DNA of 20,545 nucleotides from Fimenecus sp045578245 (GTDB lineage Bacteria > Bacillota > Clostridia > Oscillospirales > Acutalibacteraceae): assembly GCA_045578245.1 (NCBI GenBank), contig JAZNJX010000022.1, positions 1 through 20,545 on the forward strand, given 5' to 3'. Shown here piece by piece: positions 7,181-15,600 of this stretch (the stretch's first letter is position 1; every line of letters starts with the position of its first letter). The position numbers and the translations under genes were made by a program. The notes beneath the pieces are model-generated. The model made no database searches, was not told the origin of the DNA, and worked only from the letters and a program-made list of their open reading frames with translations.

Positions 7181-8584
7181 ATGTGTAGAATCAGAATAAA
7201 CGACGAAGTTATATTTGCTGAAAAAGGTGAATTGCTTTCGGATGTTTTAATAAGAAAAGGAAAATCAATTTCTCACCCTTGTGGTGGCAAAGGTACTTGC
7301 CGAAAATGTAAAGTTTTGGTTGACGGCAGGGAAGAATTGTCCTGCCAGTATAGGGTGAGTAGTGATGTGTCCGTTTCTTTTTTTATGCAGAGTGAAATCT
7401 ATTCCGAAACAGGTGCAGAAGTTAAGGGTGAAATTACAGATAATATGTGTCTTTGCCTTGATATTGGTACTACAACTTTGGCATTAGCTCTCGTTTCAAG
7501 AGATACGGGAAATATTGTAAAAGTCAAAACTGCAACAAACCCTCAACGGATTTTTGGTGCAGATGTAATATCAAGAATTGATTACTGCCGAAAAAACGGC
7601 ATCAGTAAATTGAACTCAGTTTTGATAACAGAAATCAACAGAATTATTGCTGATTTGGACATTCAAGAAAATCTGGACCTGTATGTATCAGGTAATGCCA
7701 CAATGTTACACACGTTTTTCGGAGTTGATTGCTCATCAATGGGCGTTGTGCCATATAAAGCACAGTTCCTTGAGGGAAAGACTGAAAATGGTGGAAGAAT
7801 TGGACTTAAAAGGATTAAAACTGTAATTTCCTTACCGTCAATTCATTCTTTTGTCGGTGCAGATTTGGTGGCGGGAATGAACTATATCGGATTTCCTGAA
7901 AGTGAACAGTATAATCTTTTGGTAGATTTGGGTACTAATGCAGAAATTGTGCTTTATTCAAAGGAATCTGTTATCTGTACCTCTGCTGCAGCAGGTCCGT
8001 GCTTTGAAGGTGCAAATATTTCTTGTGGAATGAGTGCAACAGATGGTGCTATCTATAAATTCAGCAGAAAAAATGACAATATGGTAATTGACACTATAAA
8101 TAAAAAAAGTCCACAAGGTATTTGTGGAACAGGGCTTGTGGATATTGTAGCGGAGCTTATTGATAACGAAATTGACGAAACAGGATTTATGGAAGAAGAT
8201 TACAAAATCTACGGAAATATATCCCTCTCTCAGGCAGATGTTCGCCAATTCCAACTTGCAAAATCTGCAGTTTATTCGGGAATTATCACATTGATTAACA
8301 TTGAAAAAATCGACTTTGACCAAATAGAAAAAGTGTATATTTCGGGTGGATTTTCTGCAAAAATCAATATTGATAATGCAGTAAAAGTGGGTTTGCTACC
8401 TAACGAATTAAAAGAAAAATGTGTTGCAATAAATAACAGTAGCTTGTTGGGTACAGTGAAATTTGCTTGTGAAAACAACGCAGTAAACACTTATACAGAT
8501 AAGGCAGAATATATAGACTTGTCAACAAATCCAATGTTTTCAGAGCTGTTTATAGAGAATATGAAATTTGTTGATGAAAGTTAA
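7181..8584 (+). CDS. Ferredoxin-ASKHA domain protein (DUF4445/RACo-like, corrinoid-activation family)
   Basis: A 467-aa predicted cytosolic redox ATPase-fold protein. The N-terminal 80 residues are a [2Fe-2S] ferredoxin-like domain with Cys34, Cys40, Cys43 and Cys55 in the C-x5-C-x2-C...C spacing. The rest is an ASKHA-fold region. DIGTTT (94-99) is the first phosphate loop, LVDLGTNAEI (about 247-256) the second. AAGPCFEGANISCGM, GICGTGL and ISGGF are conserved in this family. RACo-type relatives use ATP to reduce the cobalt of corrinoid methyltransferase partners. No corrinoid protein or methyltransferase is encoded in this window, so a true RACo role is only inferred. At 467 aa it is shorter than the 550-650 aa I recall for many members. 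AAAGGA about 10 nt before the ATG overlaps the end of the EamA gene. Confidence 0.85.
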   Translation: MCRIRINDEVIFAEKGELLSDVLIRKGKSISHPCGGKGTCRKCKVLVDGREELSCQYRVSSDVSVSFFMQSEIYSETGAEVKGEITDNMCLCLDIGTTTLALALVSRDTGNIVKVKTATNPQRIFGADVISRIDYCRKNGISKLNSVLITEINRIIADLDIQENLDLYVSGNATMLHTFFGVDCSSMGVVPYKAQFLEGKTENGGRIGLKRIKTVISLPSIHSFVGADLVAGMNYIGFPESEQYNLLVDLGTNAEIVLYSKESVICTSAAAGPCFEGANISCGMSATDGAIYKFSRKNDNMVIDTINKKSPQGICGTGLVDIVAELIDNEIDETGFMEEDYKIYGNISLSQADVRQFQLAKSAVYSGIITLINIEKIDFDQIEKVYISGGFSAKINIDNAVKVGLLPNELKEKCVAINNSSLLGTVKFACENNAVNTYTDKAEYIDLSTNPMFSELFIENMKFVDES

Positions 8585-8613
8585 AAAAGTGAGGTATTGA
8601 ACCTCACTTTTTT
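8583..8613. terminator. Bidirectional terminator between convergent genes
   Basis: AAAAAAGTGAGGT (8583-8595) and ACCTCACTTTTTT (8601-8613) form a perfect 13-bp stem with a 5-nt loop. The stem has A and T runs on opposite flanks, so it can end the ASKHA transcript (plus) and the antiporter transcript (minus). Confidence 0.85.
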
Positions 8614-8620
8614 CATTTTA

Positions 8621-9940
8621 TTATGAATTATCTTTTTTCTTTTCAGGGATTAAGAAGATAAACACGAGTGAACTTGCGAGTAACATCATAGGATAGAAAA
8701 GACGTGAAATAATATCAAAGGCAGTCAATTCATACCCAAGAGTGTTAACTACTGAAAGCGCCACGAGAATCTGTGCACCATAAGGGAGAATACCTTGAAA
8801 AATACAGGAGAAAGTATCAAGAATTGATGCAGTTTTTCTTGGCGAGATATCAAAATCTTTAGCCATCTCACTTGCAATAGGATTTGCCATAACAATAGCA
8901 ACAGTGTTGTTTGCAGTAGCAATATCCATAAGACCAACTAAGAGACCAATACCAAGTTGACCACTCTTTTTCCCTTTGAATATTTTTCTGATTCCATTGA
9001 GTAATGCGTCAAAACCACCATTATGTTTTATCAAACCGCAAAGAGCTGCAACAAGGATAGCAACCATTGATGTTTCAAACATTCCAGCGGCACCTGCACC
9101 CATTTCTGAAAGCAAATTAGGGAATGTTACTGCCCCTGTTATAAGCATAAGAATACTACCTGAAAGAATACCAATCATGAGTGTGACAAACACATTAATT
9201 CCGATAATTCCACTTAAAAGAACAAGAATGTAAGGAATAATTTGAATCATATTGTACTCTTTTGTAATTGCTTCTGGGATATCGGTATTAAGCGATAATG
9301 CGAGGATGATTGACAGTGTAATAATAGCAGCAGGAATAACAACTGAAACATTAGTACGGAATTTATCTTTCATTTTACATCCCTGACCATTACAAGCAGC
9401 AATGGTAGTGTCAGAAATAAATGAAAGGTTATCACCAAACATCGCACCGCCAACAACTGTACCAACACAAAGTGGCAGAGAAAATCCTGAACCCTCTGAG
9501 ATGGCTACGGCAATTGGTGTTATGAGTGTAATAGTACCAACGGATGTACCCATTGCAGTTGAAACAAAACAACTGATAATGAAAAGCACAACAACCGCAA
9601 AACGTGGGGGAGTGATTGAAAGCATGAAATATGCAACACTTTCAGCGGAATCTCTGCCAACAACGCCTACAAAGATACCTGCAAGCATGAAAATGATGAG
9701 CATTGTGATGATGTTTTTATCACCAACACCTTTTCCCATAATCTCAAACTTTTTATCAAGAGAAACACCTTTTGTCTGTAGTACTGCAACAAACAATGCA
9801 ACAAGAAAAGCAACTACAACAGGAACATTGTAAAATCCCATAGGTATTTTCATAACATATTCAAAAACGATACCTAATGTAAGGTAAAAAATAACGAATA
9901 CACCAATAGGTATAAGTGCAAAAGCATTAGATTTCTTCAT
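8621..9940 (-). CDS. nhaC: Na+/H+ antiporter, NhaC family
   Basis: A roughly 439-aa polytopic membrane protein with about eleven to twelve hydrophobic segments. Family members exchange sodium for protons, or organic acids such as malate and lactate. The family motif GGAMFGDNLSFISDTT lies at about residues 154-169, inside the conserved SxGT...GD region. TAMGTSVGTITLITP precedes it and ATANNTVAIVMANPIA follows in the second half, as expected for the inverted repeat. The tail PEKKKDNS is cytoplasmic. I chose the ATG at 9940 (MKKSNAF) with AGAGAG upstream. The ATG at 9973 would lie inside the tRNA terminator. There is no clear promoter between the tRNA-Trp terminator and this gene. NhaC against a related transporter of the same superfamily cannot be settled here. 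Confidence 0.87.
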   Translation of the reverse strand: MKKSNAFALIPIGVFVIFYLTLGIVFEYVMKIPMGFYNVPVVVAFLVALFVAVLQTKGVSLDKKFEIMGKGVGDKNIITMLIIFMLAGIFVGVVGRDSAESVAYFMLSITPPRFAVVVLFIISCFVSTAMGTSVGTITLITPIAVAISEGSGFSLPLCVGTVVGGAMFGDNLSFISDTTIAACNGQGCKMKDKFRTNVSVVIPAAIITLSIILALSLNTDIPEAITKEYNMIQIIPYILVLLSGIIGINVFVTLMIGILSGSILMLITGAVTFPNLLSEMGAGAAGMFETSMVAILVAALCGLIKHNGGFDALLNGIRKIFKGKKSGQLGIGLLVGLMDIATANNTVAIVMANPIASEMAKDFDISPRKTASILDTFSCIFQGILPYGAQILVALSVVNTLGYELTAFDIISRLFYPMMLLASSLVFIFLIPEKKKDNS

Positions 9941-9967
9941 TTCAAAACTCTCTTTCTTTTCATAAAA

Positions 9968-9996
9968 AATCACCCACTAAAAAATAGTAGGTGATT
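9968..9996 (-). terminator. Terminator of tRNA-Trp
   Basis: A 12-bp stem with one mismatch (minus strand AATCACCTACTA against TAGTGGGTGATT) and a T5 loop is followed by a run of T. It begins 2 nt after the tRNA CCA end. The next gene, nhaC, starts about 28 nt further on. Confidence 0.75.
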
Positions 9997-9998
9997 CT

Positions 9999-10074
9999 TG
10001 GCAGGGGCAGTAGGATTCGAACCCACGGCACGTGGTTTTGGAGACCACTGCTCTACCAACTGAGCTATACCCCT
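9999..10074 (-). tRNA. tRNA-Trp (anticodon CCA), CCA end encoded
   Basis: The minus-strand sequence folds as a full cloverleaf of 76 nt. The acceptor is AGGGGTA/TGCCCCT (one G-T pair) with discriminator G and a genome-encoded CCA. The D arm contains AGCTCAGTTGGTAGAGC. The anticodon stem GTGGT/ACCAC encloses loop CTCCAAA with anticodon CCA. The T arm contains GGTTCGAATCC. It is transcribed from a full-consensus promoter at 10120-10148 and ends at the hairpin at 9968-9996, a one-tRNA unit. Confidence 0.97.
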
Positions 10075-10119
10075 ATATTTATTTGTCGGATTCATACTCT
10101 CCGTTTCAAATCCTCAAAC

Positions 10120-10148
10120 ATTATACACAGTACATTTTGTTTTGTCAA
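10120..10148 (-). promoter_or_regulatory. Consensus sigma-A promoter of tRNA-Trp
   Basis: On the minus strand TTGACA (complement of 10143-10148), a 17-nt spacer and TATAAT (complement of 10120-10125) match the consensus at all twelve positions. The predicted transcript starts about 39 nt before the tRNA 5' end. Confidence 0.85.
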
Positions 10149-10178
10149 GGTGTAATTTTAATTTATTTAGGTGAGATT

Positions 10179-10206
10179 AAAACCGATAGGAATCGCTATC
10201 GGCTTT
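10179..10206 (-). terminator. Terminator of panD
   Basis: CCGATAG (10183-10189) and CTATCGG (10196-10202) form a perfect 7-bp stem with a 6-nt loop. On the minus strand flanking AAAG/TTTT pairs extend it and a short T run follows. It lies just after the panD stop codon. Confidence 0.65.
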
Positions 10207-10209
10207 AAA

Positions 10210-10593
10210 TTACTTTATTTCTCCGTGCTTTTCATAGTTAACAACTTCGTTGATTTCGTTTTTATCATTAACAAAAACAACTTTTGGACGGTGACTTTCA
10301 TTTTCTTCAGGTGTCATCTGAGCATAAGCCATAATGATAACTTTATCTCCCACTTCAACACACTTTGCTGCAGCACCATTAAGACAAATACAACCACTGT
10401 TTTCCTCACCGGCAATTATGTAGGTTTCAAATCTGTTTCCATTATCAATATCTGCTATCTGTACTTTCTCATACTCAACTAATCCAGCAGCATCCATCAA
10501 CACCTTGTCAATTGTAATGCTTCCCACATAATTCAAGTCCGACTGGGTTACAGTAGCACGATGAATTTTACTCTTCAACATTGTAAGATACAT
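10210..10593 (-). CDS. panD: Aspartate 1-decarboxylase
   Basis: This pyruvoyl-dependent enzyme makes beta-alanine from L-aspartate for pantothenate and hence coenzyme A and phosphopantetheine. The protein is 127 aa, a standard length. The N-terminus MLKSKIHRATVTQSDLNYVG is nearly invariant in the family. The self-cleavage site that creates the pyruvoyl group is Gly24-Ser25 in YVGSIT. NGAAAKC and GDKVIIMAYA are conserved later. The ribosome binding site AGGAGTG precedes the ATG. It is a single-gene unit without panB or panC beside it, divergent from the NRPS operon. The link to that operon's phosphopantetheine demand is only a guess from position. Confidence 0.97.
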   Translation of the reverse strand: MYLTMLKSKIHRATVTQSDLNYVGSITIDKVLMDAAGLVEYEKVQIADIDNGNRFETYIIAGEENSGCICLNGAAAKCVEVGDKVIIMAYAQMTPEENESHRPKVVFVNDKNEINEVVNYEKHGEIK

Positions 10594-10634
10594 CTAAACA
10601 CTCCTATATCATAAAAAGTATAAATTTGTTTGAT

Positions 10635-10663
10635 ATTGTATCACATAATTCTGTATAAAACAA
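10635..10663 (-). promoter_or_regulatory. Promoter of panD
   Basis: On the minus strand TTGTTT (complement of 10658-10663), a 17-nt spacer and TACAAT (complement of 10635-10640) are read, with TGA directly before the -10 (extended -10). It lies about 45 nt upstream of the panD ATG. Confidence 0.6.
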
Positions 10664-10788
10664 GAGTTTGGTTGTGGAAAAACAAAGCAAAAAGTGAAAG
10701 ATTATTTATTATAAGTTATAATATACACAGTATTTAATTAGTTAACTTATTTGGAAAAATATTATACTATATTATTGTAGTTTTTTTG
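10664..10788. other. AT-rich divergent intergenic region between panD and the NRPS operon
   Basis: The whole gap between the panD and ligase start codons is about 250 nt. Between the two promoters lies very AT-rich sequence with several TATAAT-like words (for example around 10,710-10,730 and 10,760-10,775). I see no ORF, hairpin or operator half-site pair that stands out. Confidence 0.4.
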
Positions 10789-10817
10789 TTGAATTTAACT
10801 GAAAGGTATGGTATGAT
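10789..10817 (+). promoter_or_regulatory. Promoter of the ligase-ACP-NRPS operon
   Basis: TTGAAT (10789-10794), a 17-nt spacer and TATGAT (10812-10817) are read, with TGG directly before the -10 (extended -10). An alternative TATAAT sits at 10817-10822. The transcript would start roughly 20 nt before the ligase ATG at 10846, leaving little room for leader-based control. Confidence 0.65.
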
Positions 10818-10845
10818 ATAATAATAAATGTTTTGGAGGAAAACT

Positions 10846-12441
10846 ATGAAAACACAGAACAAAATTTATCCCTACTATGATGCACCCTTAATTAACGATT
10901 TAAGAGAACTTGTTGATTATTGCACAAACACCCACGGATACAAGATTGCTTTTCATTGGCTTGAAAACAAAGAAGAAAAAACAAAAACATATAGTGAATT
11001 CAATGACGATATAACTGCTTTAGGTGAATATTTCATTAATGAAGGCTATAGAGGAAAGCACATAGCTGTAATCGGTGAAAATAGCTATAATTGGATAGTT
11101 ACATATTTTGCAGCAGTTAATAGTGGAAATGTGATTGTGCCAATTGATAAAGAATGTACAAAAGAAGATGTGAAATACTTTATTGAAAAAGGTGATGCAG
11201 AGGTTTTTGTTCATTCAGACGATTATAAAGAAGAGGCTGAGTTTTCTGGATGTCCACAGCTTATCAATATGATGAATTTTGATGAGATTTTAGCAAAAGG
11301 CAGGGGTTTACTGGCATCAGGAAAAACTGAATTTAAAGAATTAGAAATCAATAGAAATGTAATGTGTACTCTTGTGTTTACTTCTGGTACAACAGCAGAA
11401 CCCAAAGGTGTTATGCTCAGTCAAAGAAACCTTGGCACGAACTCAATCAGCGTTGTTAAAAGCGTTAAACTCCCAGATACAGCACTTCTTATGTTGCCGT
11501 TAAATCATACTTATGGTGTTATTGCAACAACAAGTGCTATGGTTTCGGGTTGTAAGATATTTATCAACAGCAGCTTAAGACGACTTGCTGATGATGTTAA
11601 ATACGCAAAGCCAAAATATATTCCTACAGTACCTCTTGTAGGCGAAGTATTCTATAAGAATATCTGGTCTGCAGTTAGAGCAAGTGGAAAAGAAGGTCTT
11701 ATCAAGAAAATGATTCCTATCAGCAATGTGTTAAGAAAGATGGGAATCGATATCAGAAGAAAGATTTTTAAACAAATCATTGATGGATTAGGGGGCAACC
11801 TTGAACTCATCGTTACTGGTGGTGCACCAAATCATGAAGAAAGTATTACAGGCTTGACAAACTTTGGTATTCAGGTGGTTGCTTGTTATGGTATCAGTGA
11901 GTGTTCACCAAGTGTTTCATCAATGAGAAATGAGCACTATGACCCTACAAGTGTCGGTAATGCACTTTATAATGTTGAGATTAAGCTCAGTGAAGAAAAC
12001 GAAATCATGGTTAATGGAACAGGAGTTTTCTTGGGTTACTATAAAAACCCAGAAGCAACACAAGCAGCAATGGAAGACGGCTGGTTCAAGACTGGTGACA
12101 TAGGTGAATTAAGAGATGGTTTCCTTTATGTGACTGGAAGAATGAAGAATTTAATTGTTCTTTCAAATGGTAAAAATGTATCACCAGAAGAATTAGAAAA
12201 AGAAATTATTAAAAATGTTTCTGATATAAATGAAGTTATTGTTTATGCAAACGGTGATGAAATCATAGCTGAAATTTATGCAGCAGGAGCAAGTGATGAC
12301 ATTAAGGAAACTATTAAAAACGGAGTTTTTGCTCTCAACAGAAATTTGCCTGCATACAAGCATATAGCAAATGTTGTTTTTAGAAATAATGAATTTGAAA
12401 AAACAACAACAAAGAAAATTAAAAGAACAAGAAGAGGATAA
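10846..12441 (+). CDS. Acyl-AMP ligase / acyl-CoA synthetase-like enzyme, first gene of the NRPS operon
   Basis: A 531-aa ANL-superfamily adenylating enzyme, predicted to activate a carboxylic (probably fatty) acid as acyl-AMP and load it on the adjacent carrier protein. The ATP loop is TSGTTAEPKG (179-188). ACYGISECSP is the A5-type motif, TGD at 416-418 binds ribose, and GRMKNLIVLSNGKN is the hinge and A8 region. The C-terminal TTTKKIKR supplies the catalytic lysine (Lys523 or Lys524). The long N-terminal part and MLSQRN after the loop resemble long-chain acyl-CoA synthetases rather than amino-acid A domains. The start at 10846 is preferred to the ATG at 10828 because TTGGAGGA lies 5-6 nt upstream. 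The stop is 2 nt before the ACP start. Whether the acceptor is ACP or CoA, and the chain length, cannot be told. Confidence 0.88.
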   Translation: MKTQNKIYPYYDAPLINDLRELVDYCTNTHGYKIAFHWLENKEEKTKTYSEFNDDITALGEYFINEGYRGKHIAVIGENSYNWIVTYFAAVNSGNVIVPIDKECTKEDVKYFIEKGDAEVFVHSDDYKEEAEFSGCPQLINMMNFDEILAKGRGLLASGKTEFKELEINRNVMCTLVFTSGTTAEPKGVMLSQRNLGTNSISVVKSVKLPDTALLMLPLNHTYGVIATTSAMVSGCKIFINSSLRRLADDVKYAKPKYIPTVPLVGEVFYKNIWSAVRASGKEGLIKKMIPISNVLRKMGIDIRRKIFKQIIDGLGGNLELIVTGGAPNHEESITGLTNFGIQVVACYGISECSPSVSSMRNEHYDPTSVGNALYNVEIKLSEENEIMVNGTGVFLGYYKNPEATQAAMEDGWFKTGDIGELRDGFLYVTGRMKNLIVLSNGKNVSPEELEKEIIKNVSDINEVIVYANGDEIIAEIYAAGASDDIKETIKNGVFALNRNLPAYKHIANVVFRNNEFEKTTTKKIKRTRRG

Positions 12442-12443
12442 TT

Positions 12444-12674
12444 ATGATTGAGAAAATAAGAGAATTGTTTTATAAAGTTGTAGAAGACGATACACAAGTT
12501 ATAAATGAAGACACAATGATACATAAAGATTTGAAAATCAACTCTTTGGATATCATAACACTTATATGTGCTGCTGAAGATGAGTTTGACATTAGTATTT
12601 CTGATAAAGAGGTAAAATCTCTGGTAACAGTTGCAGATGTTATTAAATGCATTGAAGGCAAAATGAATAAATAA
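12444..12674 (+). CDS. Stand-alone acyl carrier protein of the NRPS operon
   Basis: A 76-aa acidic four-helix carrier protein. The serine that takes phosphopantetheine is most likely Ser34 in LKINSLD. Most ACPs have DSL here, so Asn replaces Asp in front of the serine. The rest fits the family: an amphipathic first helix (IEKIRELFYKVVED), a second helix after the serine (SLDIITLICAAEDEFD), then ISISDKEV and a last helix (VADVIKCIEGKM). The SD sequence (AGAGGA) lies inside the end of the ligase gene and the gap is 2 nt, so the two are probably translated together. Predicted to receive the acyl group from the ligase and present it to the first condensation domain of the NRPS. Confidence 0.9.
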   Translation: MIEKIRELFYKVVEDDTQVINEDTMIHKDLKINSLDIITLICAAEDEFDISISDKEVKSLVTVADVIKCIEGKMNK

Positions 12675-12694
12675 ACGTAAAACTCGGTGATGAT

Positions 12695-15600
12695 ATGAAT
12701 TTAACCAAAGCACAAATACAAGCGTACGATATGGAAAAAACCATAGGTGGAAGTATAGGAAACACTTGTGGTATTATGCTTGTGAATGAGCCTCGGGATG
12801 CAGAGGTGCTCAAAAAGGCTGTAAATATCTTATATGAGAAGAACGATACATTGAGAACAAAACTGCTGGTAAAAAACGGTGAAGTGTCTCAGTGTGTTTT
12901 GCCATACTCACCAATAGAAGTTGAGATTTTAACATTCGAAGATAAAGAGCAGGTGCATGAGTATTCAAATGCTTTTGCAAGAGTCCCTTTTGACATTAAT
13001 AAAGAGTTGGTTGAGATTAAAGGATTCCACTCAAAGGATTTTTGTGGTCTTCTCTTTAAACTTCATCATGTTATTTCTGATGGTTGGACAGCTTCAGTAT
13101 TATCATCACAGTTTTACAAAATTTTACAGGGCGAAGACTTTAATGCAAATAGTTATAGCGAATATGTAGAGACCGAAAAGAATTATCTTCAAAGTAAAAG
13201 GTATTCTAAGGATATTAAGTATTTCATTTCCTTACACAACGAGAAGGGAGATGTAGTCTTATTTGACGAGAGAGAGGCTATATCAAAGGAAGCAAAAAGA
13301 AAAACCTATATTTTAAATAAAGATTTTGCTGATAAAATAACAGACTTTGCAAATGAACATAGCTTTACCCCATATACTGTATTTTTAACCATAATTTCAT
13401 ATGTTTATAGCAAGTTGAAAAATAATACAGAGAAATTTTATATAGGAACACCAATATTAAATCGAAGCAACGCTGCGGAAAGGAATACAGTTGGTATGTT
13501 TGTTAATACTGTTCCATTTTTAGCAGATTTGAAATATAGCGAATCTTTCATCGAAAATGCAAATAGAACAACAGAGAATGTGCTTTCTATATTAAGACAT
13601 CAAAGATGTAATTATGTGGATATATTAAATGCAACCAGAGATACAAATGGTACAAAAAAGTGGTATGATGTTCTATTTAGTTTTCAAGTATCAGCAATTA
13701 AAGGTGAAAATTTTGAAAGTGAGTGGTACTGTAATGGTATGCAGGCTGAAACGCTTCAAATTCATGTGGATGACTATGATTGTAATGGCATTTTCCGTTT
13801 GCATTATGATTATCAGTTAGAAAAGTTTACTGAAGAAGATATTGATGTCCTTCACAATCGTCTTATGGTGATTCTTCGCGATGCTATTGAAAATCCGGAC
13901 AAGCCGTTATATGAATTAGAATATTTAACAGAGGAAGAGAAAGAAAAGGTAATATTCTCTTTCAATGATACTGGTTTAGAATATCCAAAAGACAAAGGAG
14001 TTTATGAGCTTTTTGAAGAACAGGCAGAAAAGACTCCCGACAAACCTGCAGTTGTATTTAAAGACAAAAAAATTACATATTCACAGCTTAAAGATGAAGT
14101 ATGTGAATGTGCTGATAGATTATGCTCTCTTAACATAAAAGCAAAAGAAATTGTGGCAGTACACCTTGAGAGAAGTCATGAATTGATTGTTTTTCAATTA
14201 GCTATCTTAAAAATAGGTGCAATATTCTTACCCGTTGACAAGAGATTCCCAATAAACAGAATTCAGCAAATGTGCGAAAATTGCAAGGTCAGTCTTTTAA
14301 TCAGCGATGAATTAGACAGAACTTCTGTTGATGCTAATGTTGTCCAATTGAATGATTTTAATTTAATTTTACCAACAGAGAGTGCTACAACAGTTACAAA
14401 TATGGGAGATTGCTATATTATTTACACCTCCGGTAGTACAGGTGTGCCAAAAGGATGCCTTCTTACAGGAAAAGGTCTTTTGAATTTCTGTTTGAATAAT
14501 AATACGCTTGAAACATTGAATAATATTGAAAATCCAATATTTGCTTGTGTAAACAGTGCTTCATTTGATTACTTTATTGCAGAAACATTATTGCCATTAA
14601 CTAATGGCTTTACAACTGTTGTTTTAGACGATACAGAAAGCACAATGCAAGAAATCTTTTTGGATGTTGTCGCAAAAAATAATATAAATGTTATTATGAC
14701 AACTCCAACACGTCTTAAAATTTATTATAACGACAAATATAACTGTTCGGCATTAAAAAGTATGGCTTGTATTTGTACTTCCGGTGAACCATTAACAACT
14801 GATTTGCTTGACCAAATGTACAAAAAGTCTCCAAATGCACAGGTGTATAATCCTATAGGACCAAGCGAATGTAGTGTATGGGATATGGGCGGCAGATTAG
14901 AGAAGGCTGATGGACTTGATATTCATATCGGTAAACCTATAGCCAACGCACAAATATATATTGTGGATAATTATTTAAAACCAACACCAATTGGAGTAAC
15001 GGGTGAAATCTGCATTGCAGGTGATGGTGTTGGCTCAGGTTATATTAACAATCCGGAACTTACCGCAGAAAAGTTTGTTGATAATCCATTTGGCGAAGGA
15101 AAACTCTATAAATCAGGTGACTTGGGTTATTGGAGAAATGATGGAAACATCTGTTATGTTGGTAGAAATGATTTCCAGGTAAAAGTTCGTGGACTTCGAA
15201 TTGAGCTTGGTGAGATTGAAAGTGAATTAGAAAAAATTGATGGTATTGAACGTGCTGTGGCAATTGTGCGTAAGGATAATCAGGACCATCAGTTTATCTG
15301 TGCCTTTTATACAGGCAAGGAGATTGATGCAAGAGAACTCCGTTCAATTCTTTCAACAACACTTCCAAGATATATGGTACCACATGTATTTACATATCTT
15401 GAAGTAATGCCAATGACAGTAAGCGGTAAACTTGACAGAAAAGCATTACCGGAGATAGATTTCAGTAGCATAACAACAGAAGCAGAATATGTAGCGCCTG
15501 AAACAAAGGAAGAGAAAGCCCTTTCAGAAGCAATAGAAGAAGTACTCGGTACAGAAAAGGTAAGTATGGAGGATAACTTCTTTAATGTAGGTGGCGACTC

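Noticed and set aside
9402..9833. 143-aa plus-strand ORF opposite nhaC
   Set aside because: It is the complement of conserved transporter sequence including the GGAMFGDN motif. Its Thr/Pro/Ile-rich translation has no family resemblance.
9941..9973. Upstream in-frame start for the antiporter at 9973
   Set aside because: That ATG is in the T-run of the tRNA-Trp terminator, and the added residues (MIFYEKKESFE) are unlike an NhaC N-terminus. The ATG at 9940 was preferred.
12276..12713. 145-aa minus-strand ORF across the ligase-ACP junction
   Set aside because: It overlaps the ligase C-terminus and the whole ACP, both clearly real, and has no independent support.
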